Of a stretch of DNA of 64,000 bases, positions 17,441 through 26,135 are shown one piece after another; positions within the stretch are counted from its first letter, which is position 1, and each line of letters begins with the position of its first letter. The notes beneath the pieces are model-generated. The model ran no database searches. It was not told where the DNA came from and worked only from the letters and a program-made list of their open reading frames with translations. The stretch is from the NCBI GenBank assembly GCA_964580055.1, contig CAZOJI010000004.1, forward strand, positions 62,001 to 126,000, in the 5' to 3' direction. The position numbers and the translations under genes are program-made. This DNA comes from JBDGYW01 sp964580055. Lineage in GTDB: Bacteria; Gemmatimonadota; Gemmatimonadetes; Gemmatimonadales; GWC2-71-9.

Positions 17441-18463
17441 TTGAGTACGGCAGGTAGATACAAAGACGCCGGCGTCGACCTGGATGCTGCGGATTCGGCG
17501 AAACGCCGAATCGCGGCTGCCGTGACGTCCACTCACACGCCGCTCACGGTTGGCGAGTTTGGATCGTTTGGTGGAATGGTGCGATTGCCTCGAGATGTCG
17601 AAAAACCGGTTTTGGTGATGAGCACGGACGGAGTTGGCACGAAGGTTCTCGTTGCGGTGATTGCCGGGCGTCACGACACGGTCGGTGAAGACCTCGTGAA
17701 CCATTCCGTGAACGATATATTGGTGCAGGGAGCCAGGCCCCTGGCGTTTCTAGACTACATAGCCGGCGCGGAGTTGGATACGGAGACCCTGGCGGCACTC
17801 GTCGACGGCGTGGCACGTGGATGCAGGAACCACAACATGTCGTTGGCTGGAGGCGAAACGGCGCAGATGCCGGACCTCTATGATTCCGGGCACTACGATC
17901 TGGCGGGTACGATAGTAGGTGTCGTCTCGGAGGATCGAGCGTTGTTTGGTGACAACGTAGAAGTGGGTGACGTGCTCATTGGATACGCATCCAACGGTCT
18001 GCATACGAACGGCTATACGCTCGCGAGGCAGGTATTCTTCCGGGATTTGGGCCTTCAGGTCGACAGCCTTGTGGCTGAGGCAGGTGAGACAGCCGGCGAC
18101 ATGTTACTCGCCGTTCACACCAGCTACTTTGCCGCCGTCGAGCCGATACTGAGCCGGTTGCATTCGCTGGCGCACATTACGGGGGGCGGTATTCCAGGCA
18201 ATTTGCCGCGCTCGCTGCCGGAGGGGTGTGGGGCAAGGATCGAAAAGGGATCATGGTCGATCCCTCCCGTCTTCGGGATCATCCAACGTGCCGGAAAGGT
18301 CGAGGAGACGGAGATGTTTCGCGTCTTCAACATGGGCGTCGGCCTGATTGCTGCTTCCCCCGAAGACAGCGTAGACTCTGTGCGAGAAGCGGCCGCGAGA
18401 GCCGGCATTGACACATGGGTGATTGGCGAGGTAGTCGCAGGCGAGGGTGTTGAGATAGCGTGA
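17441..18463 (+). CDS. purM: Phosphoribosylformylglycinamidine cyclo-ligase (AIR synthetase)
   Basis: ATP-dependent ring closure of FGAM to AIR, fifth step of purine synthesis. 340 residues with YKDAGVDLDAAD at the N-terminus, the MSTDGVGTK nucleotide/substrate loop, NHSVNDILVQGARPLAFLDYIA, and GGETAQMPDLY. The C-terminal AIRS domain has ITGGGIPGNLPR. TTG 17441 is preceded by GAGGAG at 17426-17431, nine bases away. The stop overlaps ribD as GTGA, so purine and riboflavin synthesis genes are coupled, sensible because riboflavin is made from GTP. Confidence 0.95.
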   Translation: MSTAGRYKDAGVDLDAADSAKRRIAAAVTSTHTPLTVGEFGSFGGMVRLPRDVEKPVLVMSTDGVGTKVLVAVIAGRHDTVGEDLVNHSVNDILVQGARPLAFLDYIAGAELDTETLAALVDGVARGCRNHNMSLAGGETAQMPDLYDSGHYDLAGTIVGVVSEDRALFGDNVEVGDVLIGYASNGLHTNGYTLARQVFFRDLGLQVDSLVAEAGETAGDMLLAVHTSYFAAVEPILSRLHSLAHITGGGIPGNLPRSLPEGCGARIEKGSWSIPPVFGIIQRAGKVEETEMFRVFNMGVGLIAASPEDSVDSVREAAARAGIDTWVIGEVVAGEGVEIA

Positions 18464-19542
18464 CCGAGCAGGAGGCAATGAAACGAGCGCTGCAGCTCGC
18501 TGAGCGCGGGTGGGGCCGAGTGTCGCCAAATCCAATGGTCGGCGCGATCCTGCTGCAGGACGGCGAAGTGGTCGGAGAGGGGTGCCACTGCGAGTTTGGC
18601 AGCGAACACGCTGAGGTGCAGGCCCTGTCCGCTTGCAACGATCCAACCGGGACCACATGCGTTGTAACGCTCGAGCCCTGTTGCCACTACGGGAAGACGC
18701 CTCCGTGCACGCAGAAGCTGCTGGAGGCCGGTGTTCGTCGCGTGGTATATGCCGTGCCCGATCCGAGTGAGGATGCTGGGGGCGGTAGTGAACTGCTGCG
18801 GTCGGTCGGTATCGAAGTTGAAGCGGGCTTGGAAGCGAGTGCGGTGGCGGCTCTGATAGCGCCGTTTCTCTGGAGCAAAGTTCGCAAAGATCGTCCCTTT
18901 GTGGCCCTGAAGCTGGCAGCGTCTCTCGATGGCTACACGGCCGACAGCACCGGAAGGTCACAGTGGATCTCCAGCTCGGAAGCACGCGATTACGTTCATT
19001 GGCTTCGTGCCGGCTTCGACGCAATAGCAGTGGGACGGGGAACGGCGAAAGCAGATGACCCGCAGTTGACGGCCAGGGGCAGCGTCGCGCCGAGGGTCGC
19101 TCCGACGCGCGTGGTGTTCGGTCGAACAGGGCGTCTGAATAGAAGCCTGCAACTGGTACGAACTGCCGACGAAGTGCCAACGGTCTACATCGCGAGTCCC
19201 GCTGCAGTGGAGCAGACTGCGAAAGAACTGAAGGGATCCGCGGTGGAACTGGTGGCCGCTGAGAACCTCGAGTCGGGTGTGTCGGCGCTCAGGAGAAGAG
19301 GCATCCAGTCGCTTCTGGTCGAAGGAGGATCCCGGCTGGCCGGTTCACTGCTGCAAGCCGGGTTGGTAGATCGCATCTACTGGATTCAGGCGCCTATCCT
19401 ACTCGGCCAGGGAACGCAGGCCTTTGGAGCCAGAGCCGCGACTCCACTCGCGAGGGCGGCCCGATGGGTGCCAACCGAGCGTAAGAGTCTTGGCGATAGT
19501 AACTTACTTGTTGTGGATAAGGAACTATGTTTACGGGAATAG
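18460..19542 (+). CDS. ribD: Bifunctional riboflavin deaminase/reductase RibD
   Basis: Second and third steps of riboflavin synthesis: deamination then reduction of the GTP-derived pyrimidine. 360 residues. The N-terminal cytidine-deaminase-like domain has the zinc ligands H50 (HAE, with catalytic E52), C74 and C83 in PCCHYGKTPPC; the usual PCSH is PCCH here. The C-terminal reductase domain has RPFVALKLAASLDG and LVEGGSRLAGSLL. GTG 18460 overlaps the purM stop. The 3' end overlaps ribE by 16 bases. Confidence 0.94.
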   Translation: MTEQEAMKRALQLAERGWGRVSPNPMVGAILLQDGEVVGEGCHCEFGSEHAEVQALSACNDPTGTTCVVTLEPCCHYGKTPPCTQKLLEAGVRRVVYAVPDPSEDAGGGSELLRSVGIEVEAGLEASAVAALIAPFLWSKVRKDRPFVALKLAASLDGYTADSTGRSQWISSSEARDYVHWLRAGFDAIAVGRGTAKADDPQLTARGSVAPRVAPTRVVFGRTGRLNRSLQLVRTADEVPTVYIASPAAVEQTAKELKGSAVELVAAENLESGVSALRRRGIQSLLVEGGSRLAGSLLQAGLVDRIYWIQAPILLGQGTQAFGARAATPLARAARWVPTERKSLGDSNLLVVDKELCLRE

Positions 19543-20132
19543 TGACAGAAGTCGGTAAGGTCGTTGACGTGCGTCGCGAAGCTGATCGCCTGGCGTTCCG
19601 CGTCGAGTCGGACTACGACGACCTCATAGAAGGCGAGAGCATCGCGGTCGGCGGTGCATGTCTCACGGTGGTGTCTTGCGGAGATTCCTGGTTTGAGGTC
19701 GAAGCCATCGTTACCACACGGAGTCGCACGTGGTTCGGGGATCTTCAGGTCGGGGACGAGGTGAACCTCGAGCGGGCGCTGAAGGTCGGTGACCGTCTCG
19801 GTGGGCACTTCGTGCAAGGTCATGTGGACGCGGTCGGTGAGGTGCGCCGCACCAAGACCGAGGCTGACGCGTTGCTGTTGGACGTTTTGGTACCCGACGA
19901 GATAGATGAGTTGACGGTCCCACACGGGTCCATCTCGATTGACGGTGTGAGCCTTACCGTAAACGCGACGCCGGAACCCAAGGTTGTCCAGGTTGCGCTG
20001 ATCCCGTACACGCTGGAGCATACCACTCTGGGCAAACTCGAGCCGGGCGACAGAGTCCACCTCGAAGGGGACATGATCGGGAAGTACGTGCGCCAACTGC
20101 TGCGCGAGCGCCAGAGCGAAGACCCCAACTAA
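19527..20132 (+). CDS. ribE: Riboflavin synthase, alpha subunit
   Basis: Dismutates two 6,7-dimethyl-8-ribityllumazine molecules into riboflavin plus the pyrimidine substrate of RibH. 201 residues, with the two-fold lumazine-binding repeat: an N-terminal MFTGIVTEVG and a second copy beginning near FVQGHVDAVGEV (about residue 92). AAGGA lies just ahead of the ATG inside the end of ribD. Second gene of the contiguous rib set. Confidence 0.95.
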   Translation: MFTGIVTEVGKVVDVRREADRLAFRVESDYDDLIEGESIAVGGACLTVVSCGDSWFEVEAIVTTRSRTWFGDLQVGDEVNLERALKVGDRLGGHFVQGHVDAVGEVRRTKTEADALLLDVLVPDEIDELTVPHGSISIDGVSLTVNATPEPKVVQVALIPYTLEHTTLGKLEPGDRVHLEGDMIGKYVRQLLRERQSEDPN

Positions 20133-20143
20133 GACAAAGCAAG

Positions 20144-21349
20144 ATGACGTTTGGAACGATAGAGCAGGCACTCGACGACATCCGCCAAGGGCGGCTCGTC
20201 ATCGTTGCCGACGACGAAGACAGAGAATCCGAAGGCGATCTCATTGGGGCCGCCGAGAGGGTGACGCCGGAGATGATCAACTTCATGGCGACCCGAGGGC
20301 GCGGTCTCATTTGCATGCCGATAATGCCGGAACGCTGTGAGGCGTTGAATCTCCCGCAGATGACTGATGATAACAACGAGGCCCACGAAACCGCGTTCAC
20401 CGTGAGCGTCGACGCCGCTCGGCGGTTCGGGGTCACCACTGGTATCTCCGCTGCGGATCGGGCGAAAACAATCCAGGTGGTAGTCGACCCGGATACCAAA
20501 CCGTCCGACTTGAGAAGACCGGGACACGTATTCCCCCTGCGAGCTCGCCCTGGGGGTGTGCTGCGCCGAGTGGGGCATACCGAGGCGAGCGTGGATCTAG
20601 CCAGACTAGCGGGTTTGGCGCCGGCTGGCGTGTTGTGCGAGATAATCTCGGACGACGGTACCATGATGCGTCGCCCTCAATTGGAGGTTTTCGCTCGGGA
20701 ACACGGGTTGACCTTCGTGACCGTAGCGCAGCTCGTGGGCTATCGGCTTCAGAATGAACGTCTGGTGCACCGCGTGGCGGAGGCTCGGCTCCCGACCGAA
20801 CATGGTGATTTCCGAGTCATCGGTTATGAGAACGATGTAGATAATGCCGAACACCTTGCTCTCGTGTTCGGTGACGTGAACGGTACCAGTGGTACGCTCG
20901 TACGCATGCACTCCAAGTGTCTGACCGGCGATGTGTTCGACTCTCAGCGTTGTGATTGCGGATGGCAGTTGCGCAGCGCGATGCGCATCATCGCTGATGA
21001 GGGAGCCGGGGTGATCGTCTATTTGGACCAGGAGGGCAGAGGCATCGGTCTCCTCAACAAGCTCAAGGCGTACGAGCTCCAGGATTGCGGACAAGATACT
21101 GTGGAGGCAAACGAACAGTTGGGGTTCGCTCCGGATCTGCGGGACTACGGGATAGGTGCGCAGATCCTGATGGATCTCGGACTGACGTCGATCCGGGTTC
21201 TCACCAACAACCCGCACAAGCTGGTGGGATTGGACGGTTACGGCCTGGAAATTGTCGAGAGAGTGCCGATCGTCGCCGATCCGAACGACAACAACCGTAG
21301 CTATCTGGAAGTGAAGAAATCCAAGCTCGGTCATCTCTTCGCACATTGA
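20144..21349 (+). CDS. ribBA: Bifunctional DHBP synthase / GTP cyclohydrolase II
   Basis: Provides both starting units of riboflavin: 3,4-dihydroxybutanone phosphate from ribulose-5-phosphate and the pyrimidine from GTP. 401 residues. The N-terminal RibB domain has VIVADDEDRESEGDL, the metal/substrate motif, and a GHVFPLRARPGGVL block. The C-terminal RibA domain has the zinc cysteines in CLTGDVFDSQRCDCG and the QEGRGIGL motif. Both halves look complete. Followed by ribH with a TTGA overlap. Confidence 0.96.
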   Translation: MTFGTIEQALDDIRQGRLVIVADDEDRESEGDLIGAAERVTPEMINFMATRGRGLICMPIMPERCEALNLPQMTDDNNEAHETAFTVSVDAARRFGVTTGISAADRAKTIQVVVDPDTKPSDLRRPGHVFPLRARPGGVLRRVGHTEASVDLARLAGLAPAGVLCEIISDDGTMMRRPQLEVFAREHGLTFVTVAQLVGYRLQNERLVHRVAEARLPTEHGDFRVIGYENDVDNAEHLALVFGDVNGTSGTLVRMHSKCLTGDVFDSQRCDCGWQLRSAMRIIADEGAGVIVYLDQEGRGIGLLNKLKAYELQDCGQDTVEANEQLGFAPDLRDYGIGAQILMDLGLTSIRVLTNNPHKLVGLDGYGLEIVERVPIVADPNDNNRSYLEVKKSKLGHLFAH

Positions 21350-21831
21350 CGATGCCGAACGGAACAGACGTGACCTACAGTAGCGACTGGCGCACACTGA
21401 TAGTGGCTAGTCGCTTCAATGAGGTGGTGACGCGTCGTCTACTCGCGGGAGCGCTCGACACCCTGAAGTCTGTCGGGCTCGACAGGGACAACGTGGACGT
21501 GATATGGGTCCCGGGAGCATTCGAGATCCCGGTCGTCGTACACAAGGGGTTGGCGACTGGCAAATACACCCTCGCATTGGCACTTGGCGCTGTTATCCGC
21601 GGGGAGACTACTCACAACGAATACATCGCTACCGAAGCCGCTCGCGGCATCGGAGAGGCGGCAATTCGCTATTCCACGCCCGTAGGATTCGGCTTGCTAA
21701 CCTGCGACACGATGGAGCAGGCGTTGGCTCGTAGCGGTGGGGAGGCGGGCAACAAGGGAGCCGATGCCGCGCAGGCTGCGATCGAGACGGTGAGGGCCTT
21801 GATGAGCTTGAGCGGTAGTGCTGAGACCTGA
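21346..21831 (+). CDS. ribH: 6,7-dimethyl-8-ribityllumazine synthase
   Basis: Condenses the RibB and RibD products to lumazine; usually forms pentamers or a 60-subunit capsid. 161 residues with VASRFNEVVTRRLLAGA, VPGAFEIPVV and GAVIRGETTHNEYI, including the catalytic His of the THNEY region. It starts at TTG 21346 (overlapping the ribBA stop) or ATG 21352. The last 14 bases overlap nusB, the common rib-nusB arrangement. No FMN riboswitch is visible ahead of the rib genes. Confidence 0.95.
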   Translation: MTMPNGTDVTYSSDWRTLIVASRFNEVVTRRLLAGALDTLKSVGLDRDNVDVIWVPGAFEIPVVVHKGLATGKYTLALALGAVIRGETTHNEYIATEAARGIGEAAIRYSTPVGFGLLTCDTMEQALARSGGEAGNKGADAAQAAIETVRALMSLSGSAET

Positions 21832-22231
21832 GACAAAGGCTCGCGCTCGCGCACTGCAATTGTTATATGCCTGGGAAGTGCGAGGGAAACCGCCAATCGA
21901 ACGAGTCATACACGATATCCGAAGCTGGGACCCGGGACTCGCGCGCGAACACGAAGATGCTGAGCAAAAGGCATTGGCCGTGTCACTAGTCGCGGAGCGA
22001 CTCGACGCTGAGATTGGACGTGCCGCTGACAATTGGCGGTTGGAGCGGATAGGAGTAAACGAGCGCAACATTCTTCGGCTTGCGCTGCATGAGCTCGAGG
22101 CGGCGGAAGTGCCGCCGAGAGTGGCCATCAGCGAGGCCGTACGGCTGGCGCAGTGGTTTGCTGCGGCACAGGCGCCTGCGTTCGTGAACGGCGTGCTGGA
22201 CAGGCTGGCTCGCGAACGTCGATACCTGTGA
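21818..22231 (+). CDS. nusB: Transcription antitermination factor NusB
   Basis: RNA-binding all-helical partner of NusE(S10) in rRNA antitermination. 137 residues, with KARARALQLLYAWEV at the N-terminus and the C-terminal RIGVNERNILRLALHEL / AISEAVRLAQWFAA / FVNGVLDRLAR series, the standard NusB helices. GTG 21818 overlaps the end of ribH. The stop overlaps the glycosyltransferase start (GTGA). Confidence 0.93.
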   Translation: MLRPETKARARALQLLYAWEVRGKPPIERVIHDIRSWDPGLAREHEDAEQKALAVSLVAERLDAEIGRAADNWRLERIGVNERNILRLALHELEAAEVPPRVAISEAVRLAQWFAAAQAPAFVNGVLDRLARERRYL

Positions 22232-23367
22232 AGATTCTGGCAGTCAACTGGCTCGATCTCGAGAACCCTCAGGCAGGGGGCGCCGAAATCCACTTTTTCG
22301 AGGTGTTCGGGCGCTTGGTGGAGCGTGGGCACGACGTGATGCTCCTAACCTCCGGGTGGCGGGGGGCGGCGCGCCAAGCCAGCGTTTCCGGAATAGAGGT
22401 GCGTCGTTTTGGCGGCAGGTACTCTTTCGCGGTCCATGGGCCCGGCGCAGTGAAGGCTGCACTCGAAGAGTGTGACTTCGACATCGTGGTTGAGGATATC
22501 AACAAGCTACCGTTATTCGTGAAGTCGCTCACCCAGCTGCCGGTATACGTGGTTGTGCCTCATCTCTTTGGTACGACCGCCTTCAAAGAAGCGTCCTTTC
22601 CGGTGGCGAGCATGGTATGGTTTGCGGAGCGGTGGATTCCGCGTTTGTATAGGGGTGCGGCGTTCCATGCTATCAGCGAGAGCACACGGGACGATCTGGT
22701 ACGGCGGGGCATACCGGTCTCGGACGTGAGAGTGATCTTCCCGGGAGTCGACACTGAATGGCTCAGACCGGACGCGAGCACTCCGCGGACACAAAGCCCT
22801 ACATTTCTGTATGTGGGACGTTTGAGGCGTTACAAAGGGATCGATACCGTGCTGAGAGCCATGGCCTCGATGCGCGATTCGGGCGTGCGCGCACGACTCG
22901 AGATAGTGGGTCGGGGAGACGACCAAACACGATTGCAGAAGATGGTTGAGAGCTTCGGGTTGCGTGAGACCGTCGAGTTCCTTGGCTTTGTCTCTGAGGA
23001 GGAAAAACGCAGGCTGTTGCGCCAAGCCTGGGCTGTTGTTTTCCCATCGGCAAAGGAGGGTTGGGGAATCGTGAACGTCGAGGCTGCCGCTTGCGGTACA
23101 CCTGCGGTAGCGTCCAACAGTCCTGGTCTCAGAGAGTCGGTGCGGGACGGCGAAACCGGAATTCTGGTTTCCCACGGTGATCACGAGAAACTCGCTGAAG
23201 CACTGATGAGGTTTGTCAACGACCCGAAGCTGGTGGAGCGGCTGGGGAACAACGCGAGGCGATTCGCCGAAACGTTGTCCTGGGACAGCGCGGCAGAGAT
23301 GACCGAAGCACATTTGTTGGAAACATATCACCGAGCCGGCGAACGGCGGAAGGAGAGGGAGCACTGA
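22228..23367 (+). CDS. Glycosyltransferase family 4
   Basis: 379 residues, a GT-B fold retaining transferase. The N-terminal domain begins VKILAVNWLDLENPQAGGAE with the acceptor-side GGAEIHFFE loop. The C-terminal donor domain has LYVGRLRRYKGIDTVLRA, VGRGDD and the EX7E-like PSAKEGWGIVNVEAAACGTPAVA. The acceptor and sugar are unknown; a stand-alone GT4 may act in lipopolysaccharide or glycolipid synthesis. GTG 22228 overlaps the nusB stop; a frame starting at 22153 inside nusB is rejected. The stop overlaps hpf as TGATG. Confidence 0.88.
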   Translation: MKILAVNWLDLENPQAGGAEIHFFEVFGRLVERGHDVMLLTSGWRGAARQASVSGIEVRRFGGRYSFAVHGPGAVKAALEECDFDIVVEDINKLPLFVKSLTQLPVYVVVPHLFGTTAFKEASFPVASMVWFAERWIPRLYRGAAFHAISESTRDDLVRRGIPVSDVRVIFPGVDTEWLRPDASTPRTQSPTFLYVGRLRRYKGIDTVLRAMASMRDSGVRARLEIVGRGDDQTRLQKMVESFGLRETVEFLGFVSEEEKRRLLRQAWAVVFPSAKEGWGIVNVEAAACGTPAVASNSPGLRESVRDGETGILVSHGDHEKLAEALMRFVNDPKLVERLGNNARRFAETLSWDSAAEMTEAHLLETYHRAGERRKEREH

Positions 23368-23657
23368 TGCGAGTAACAATAACAAAACGCCATTGCGAGA
23401 TCTCCGAAGAACTCAAATCCCGCGCCACGAAGGTGTTGGATAAACTGGCGAAGATCGCCAACAGACCACAGAGCGCCGAAGTGATATTCGATGAGGACCA
23501 TGGCGCCAAGATGGTGGAAATTGTCTTATCGCTGCCCAGGGGGCAGACGAAGGTAGCCAAGGCGGAGTCGGACGACTTCCGTACTTCCCTGGATCGCGCT
23601 GGCAGCAAGATACGCAACCAGCTTAAGAAAGAGACCCGCCGACCGGCGGGTGGCTGA
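23367..23657 (+). CDS. hpf: Ribosome hibernation promoting factor (short HPF/RaiA family)
   Basis: 96 residues, so a short-type protein without the long dimerisation domain. It begins MRVTITKRHCEISEELKSRATKVLDKLAKI, the S30AE N-terminus, followed by the beta strand AEVIFDED and basic C-terminal residues. It binds the 30S decoding site in stationary phase. It sits immediately before hprK and the PTS genes, the same order as hpf(yhbH)-ptsN-rapZ clusters of proteobacteria, suggesting linked carbon/energy control. Confidence 0.86.
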   Translation: MRVTITKRHCEISEELKSRATKVLDKLAKIANRPQSAEVIFDEDHGAKMVEIVLSLPRGQTKVAKAESDDFRTSLDRAGSKIRNQLKKETRRPAGG

Positions 23658-23661
23658 TCGC

Positions 23662-24627
23662 ATGGGCCTTACAGTTCGAGACATACTCGACCAGAAGAAA
23701 CACAGCCTCGCACTCGAAGCCGTGACCGGCGATGTCGGGCTGGACAGGCCCATCAAAGGATCGGGGGTTTCCAACCCCGGCCTCATACTGGCCGGTTTTA
23801 CCGCTCGATTTCAGCGCGGCCGACTTCAGGTGCTTGGGGAGACGGAAGTGGCATACCTCCGCACCTTGAACAAGGACGCGAAACGGGCGGCGTTGGAGAA
23901 CCTGTTGAGGTTGGAGGTCCCCTGCATCTTTGTGACCAAGGGACTCCCTGTGCCGCGCGTGCTGAAGAGCCTTGCGCTGCAGCGGGGGCTGCCGGTGCTG
24001 CGGTCCGGACTGAAGACCGCCGAATTCTATCGTAAGATCACACCGTTCCTCCTCGATGTACTCGCCCCGTCGACGACCGTTCATGCGTCTCTGGCCGACG
24101 TGTTCGGAGTGGGGCTCCTGTTCACCGGACGCTCGGGAATCGGCAAGAGCGAGTGCGTCCTCGATCTGGTGGAACGCGGCCACCGCCTAGTGGCCGATGA
24201 TGTGGTGAACATCAGCCTGCGGGGCACGGACGTGCTGATCGGACGCGCAACGGAACTATCCCGCAGGTACATGGAAATTCGCGGCGTGGGTTTGGTGGAT
24301 GTCTTCACACTGTTCGGCGCCCGCGCGGTCCGGCAGCAGAAACGGATAGAGGTGGTCGTTGAACTCAAAGAGTGGGACAAGTCGATCGACCTCGACCGCA
24401 CCGGGCTCGATGGTGAGACTACGAATATCCTCGGGGTGGATCTACCTTTGGTTGTCGTGCCACTCAACCCGGGAAAGAACATCACGGTGATTTCCGAGGT
24501 GGTCGCGCTCAATCTGCTCCTCCGCTACAGCGGAATAGATCCCGCCAATGCGTTCAACGCCCGCTTGCTGAGCCAAATGAAAGAGCAGCGGGAACTCAGG
24601 GAGTATTTGGCTGAAGATTATGAGTGA
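23662..24627 (+). CDS. hprK: HPr kinase/phosphorylase
   Basis: Phosphorylates and dephosphorylates HPr on its regulatory serine. 321 residues from ATG 23662 (GTG 23650 is also possible). The N-terminal domain starts LTVRDILDQKKHSLALEAVTG; the C-terminal kinase has Walker A GRSGIGKSE (about residues 156-164), the HRLVADDVV capping segment, and the HprK signature MEIRGVGLVDVFTLFGARAVR. The partner HPr at 26863 keeps the target Ser (S48), so the pair can function. It is followed by a 4-component mannose-type PTS. Confidence 0.94.
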   Translation: MGLTVRDILDQKKHSLALEAVTGDVGLDRPIKGSGVSNPGLILAGFTARFQRGRLQVLGETEVAYLRTLNKDAKRAALENLLRLEVPCIFVTKGLPVPRVLKSLALQRGLPVLRSGLKTAEFYRKITPFLLDVLAPSTTVHASLADVFGVGLLFTGRSGIGKSECVLDLVERGHRLVADDVVNISLRGTDVLIGRATELSRRYMEIRGVGLVDVFTLFGARAVRQQKRIEVVVELKEWDKSIDLDRTGLDGETTNILGVDLPLVVVPLNPGKNITVISEVVALNLLLRYSGIDPANAFNARLLSQMKEQRELREYLAEDYE

Positions 24628-25000
24628 GCGCCTTCGAGGTATCGTTTTTACACATGCCGGCGTGTCGGGCTCTTTGGTGAGCGCTGTGCAGGAGATTGCC
24701 GGGGACGACAAAGCACTGATCGCGGTAACCAATATCGGAATGGGTCGAGACCGCCTCTGCGAGGTGGTGACGGATTTGATAAAGGACTCACCGACCGTCG
24801 TGTTCGTAGATCTGCCCGGTGGCAGCTGTCTGCAGTCGGTGTTGGCCGCTGCTCGGGACTGCGGGGACGTGGCATTGGTTACCGGGGTGAATCTGCCGAT
24901 GTTGCTCGACTTCGTGTTCAACAGGGATGTTACGCCGGCTGAAGCGGCGGAACGGGCGGCAGAAGTGGGTGCTCGGGCGATACGGGCGATCGGCGCGTGA
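24620..25000 (+). CDS. PTS mannose-family EIIA component
   Basis: 126 residues of the EIIA-Man fold: GIVFTHAGVSGSLVSAVQEIAG with the phospho-accepting His at H12, and VFVDLPGGSCLQS in place of the usual DLxGGSP. The canonical Gly after the active His is Ala here. It receives phosphate from HPr and passes it to EIIB. It overlaps hprK by eight bases and EIIB by GTGA. A role in regulation rather than transport is possible. Confidence 0.87.
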   Translation: MSERLRGIVFTHAGVSGSLVSAVQEIAGDDKALIAVTNIGMGRDRLCEVVTDLIKDSPTVVFVDLPGGSCLQSVLAAARDCGDVALVTGVNLPMLLDFVFNRDVTPAEAAERAAEVGARAIRAIGA

Positions 25001-25470
25001 GCCTGAAGCTGGTCCGACTTGATGATCGACTGATCCACGGCCAGGTCGTGGTTGGGTGGGGCAACGCCTTGGGTGCCGAGAAGATACTCGTGATAGACGA
25101 TCACGTCGCGGCGGCTCAGTGGGAAAGAGATCTCTACCGTCTGGGAGTGCCGCCCGACATGGAGGTCGGTTTCTCTTCGGTTGACGACGCTTCGGACGCG
25201 TTGGAAGATCTGGTCGCATCGGACGAAACCGGAATAGTGGTGATCCCCGATGTGGAAACCCTGGTTCGCGTGTGCGAAACAACCGATTTGGTGCGCCGGG
25301 TCAATCTCGGCGGACTGCACGAAAAGGCAGGACGTCGACGCCGCCTATCGTACGTGTTTCTATCGGACTGGGAGAGCGAAAGCCTGAAATCTCTGGCTGC
25401 GAAAGGAGTAGAGGTGACCGCGAGAGACGTTCCGTCTGCCAAGGCGATTCCGCTGTCGGAGATCGTATGA
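24997..25470 (+). CDS. PTS mannose/fructose/sorbose-family EIIB component
   Basis: 157 residues. It begins LKLVRLDDRLIHGQVVVGW, the EIIB signature with the phosphorylated His H14, followed by ILVIDDHVA and a C-terminal EVTARDVPSAKAIPLSEI. It transfers phosphate to the sugar bound by EIIC/EIID. GTG start in the EIIA stop; the stop overlaps EIIC (ATGA). Confidence 0.92.
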   Translation: MSLKLVRLDDRLIHGQVVVGWGNALGAEKILVIDDHVAAAQWERDLYRLGVPPDMEVGFSSVDDASDALEDLVASDETGIVVIPDVETLVRVCETTDLVRRVNLGGLHEKAGRRRRLSYVFLSDWESESLKSLAAKGVEVTARDVPSAKAIPLSEIV

Positions 25471-26135
25471 TAGACAACCTCCCGCTCTTGGCCGTATGGG
25501 GAGTCATTGTCGGGCTCGACATGGCGAGCGTGGCTCAGATTATGATATCACGGCCGTTAGTCGCCGGTACCATCTCAGGCCTTATCGTCGGTGATCCTGG
25601 AAGCGGCCTCGTGATTGGAGCCATAATGGAGTTGTTTGCGTTGGATGTGCTTCCGGTCGGCGCGTCTCGTTATCCCGACTACGGGCTTGGTGCCGTGGTA
25701 GCGGTAGCGACTGCCGCTGGCGCTCCTGACGTGCTCGGTACGGGACTAGGTGTGGGGGTTGGTTTGATTACCGCGTACGTAGGTGGAGTAGGTGCTCATG
25801 TGGTCAGAGTGCTGAACGGCGTAGACGTGGTGCGCAACACCGCACTCTTGGACTCGGGCAATGAAGAGGCTATCACTGGAGTCCACCTGCGGGGTCTCTT
25901 GCGCGAAGTGCTTCGCGCTTCTTTCGTCGTAACCTTGGGTCTCGGAGCCGCGCTACTGTTCAGGCATTCGGCTCCAATCACGCTTCAAGGTGCGGTCTAT
26001 CTTCGCATCGTCGCGGTGGGAGCCGCCATCTCGGCGCTCGTCACGGGAGCAGTTCGGCTCACGGGGAGGCGAATGACGATGAGATGGTTCGTGCTTGGCC
26101 TCGTTGGAGGTACCGCCGGGGTCGTTCTGCTATGA
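25467..26135 (+). CDS. PTS mannose-family EIIC membrane component (short)
   Basis: 222 residues, somewhat shorter than typical EIIC proteins (about 250-265). Hydrophobic segments start at residue 4, with GLDMASVAQIMISRPLVAGTISGLIVGDP and LVIGAIMELFALDVLPVGASRYPD, the EIIC substrate-pore signature. ATG 25467 is given by the ATGA overlap with EIIB; an upstream start at 25272 is out of context. Whether it still moves sugar cannot be told. Confidence 0.88.
   Translation: MIDNLPLLAVWGVIVGLDMASVAQIMISRPLVAGTISGLIVGDPGSGLVIGAIMELFALDVLPVGASRYPDYGLGAVVAVATAAGAPDVLGTGLGVGVGLITAYVGGVGAHVVRVLNGVDVVRNTALLDSGNEEAITGVHLRGLLREVLRASFVVTLGLGAALLFRHSAPITLQGAVYLRIVAVGAAISALVTGAVRLTGRRMTMRWFVLGLVGGTAGVVLL

Noticed and set aside
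17413..20143. FMN riboswitch ahead of the rib genes
   Set aside because: ribD overlaps purM, so there is no leader in which the aptamer could lie, and its conserved boxes are not seen.
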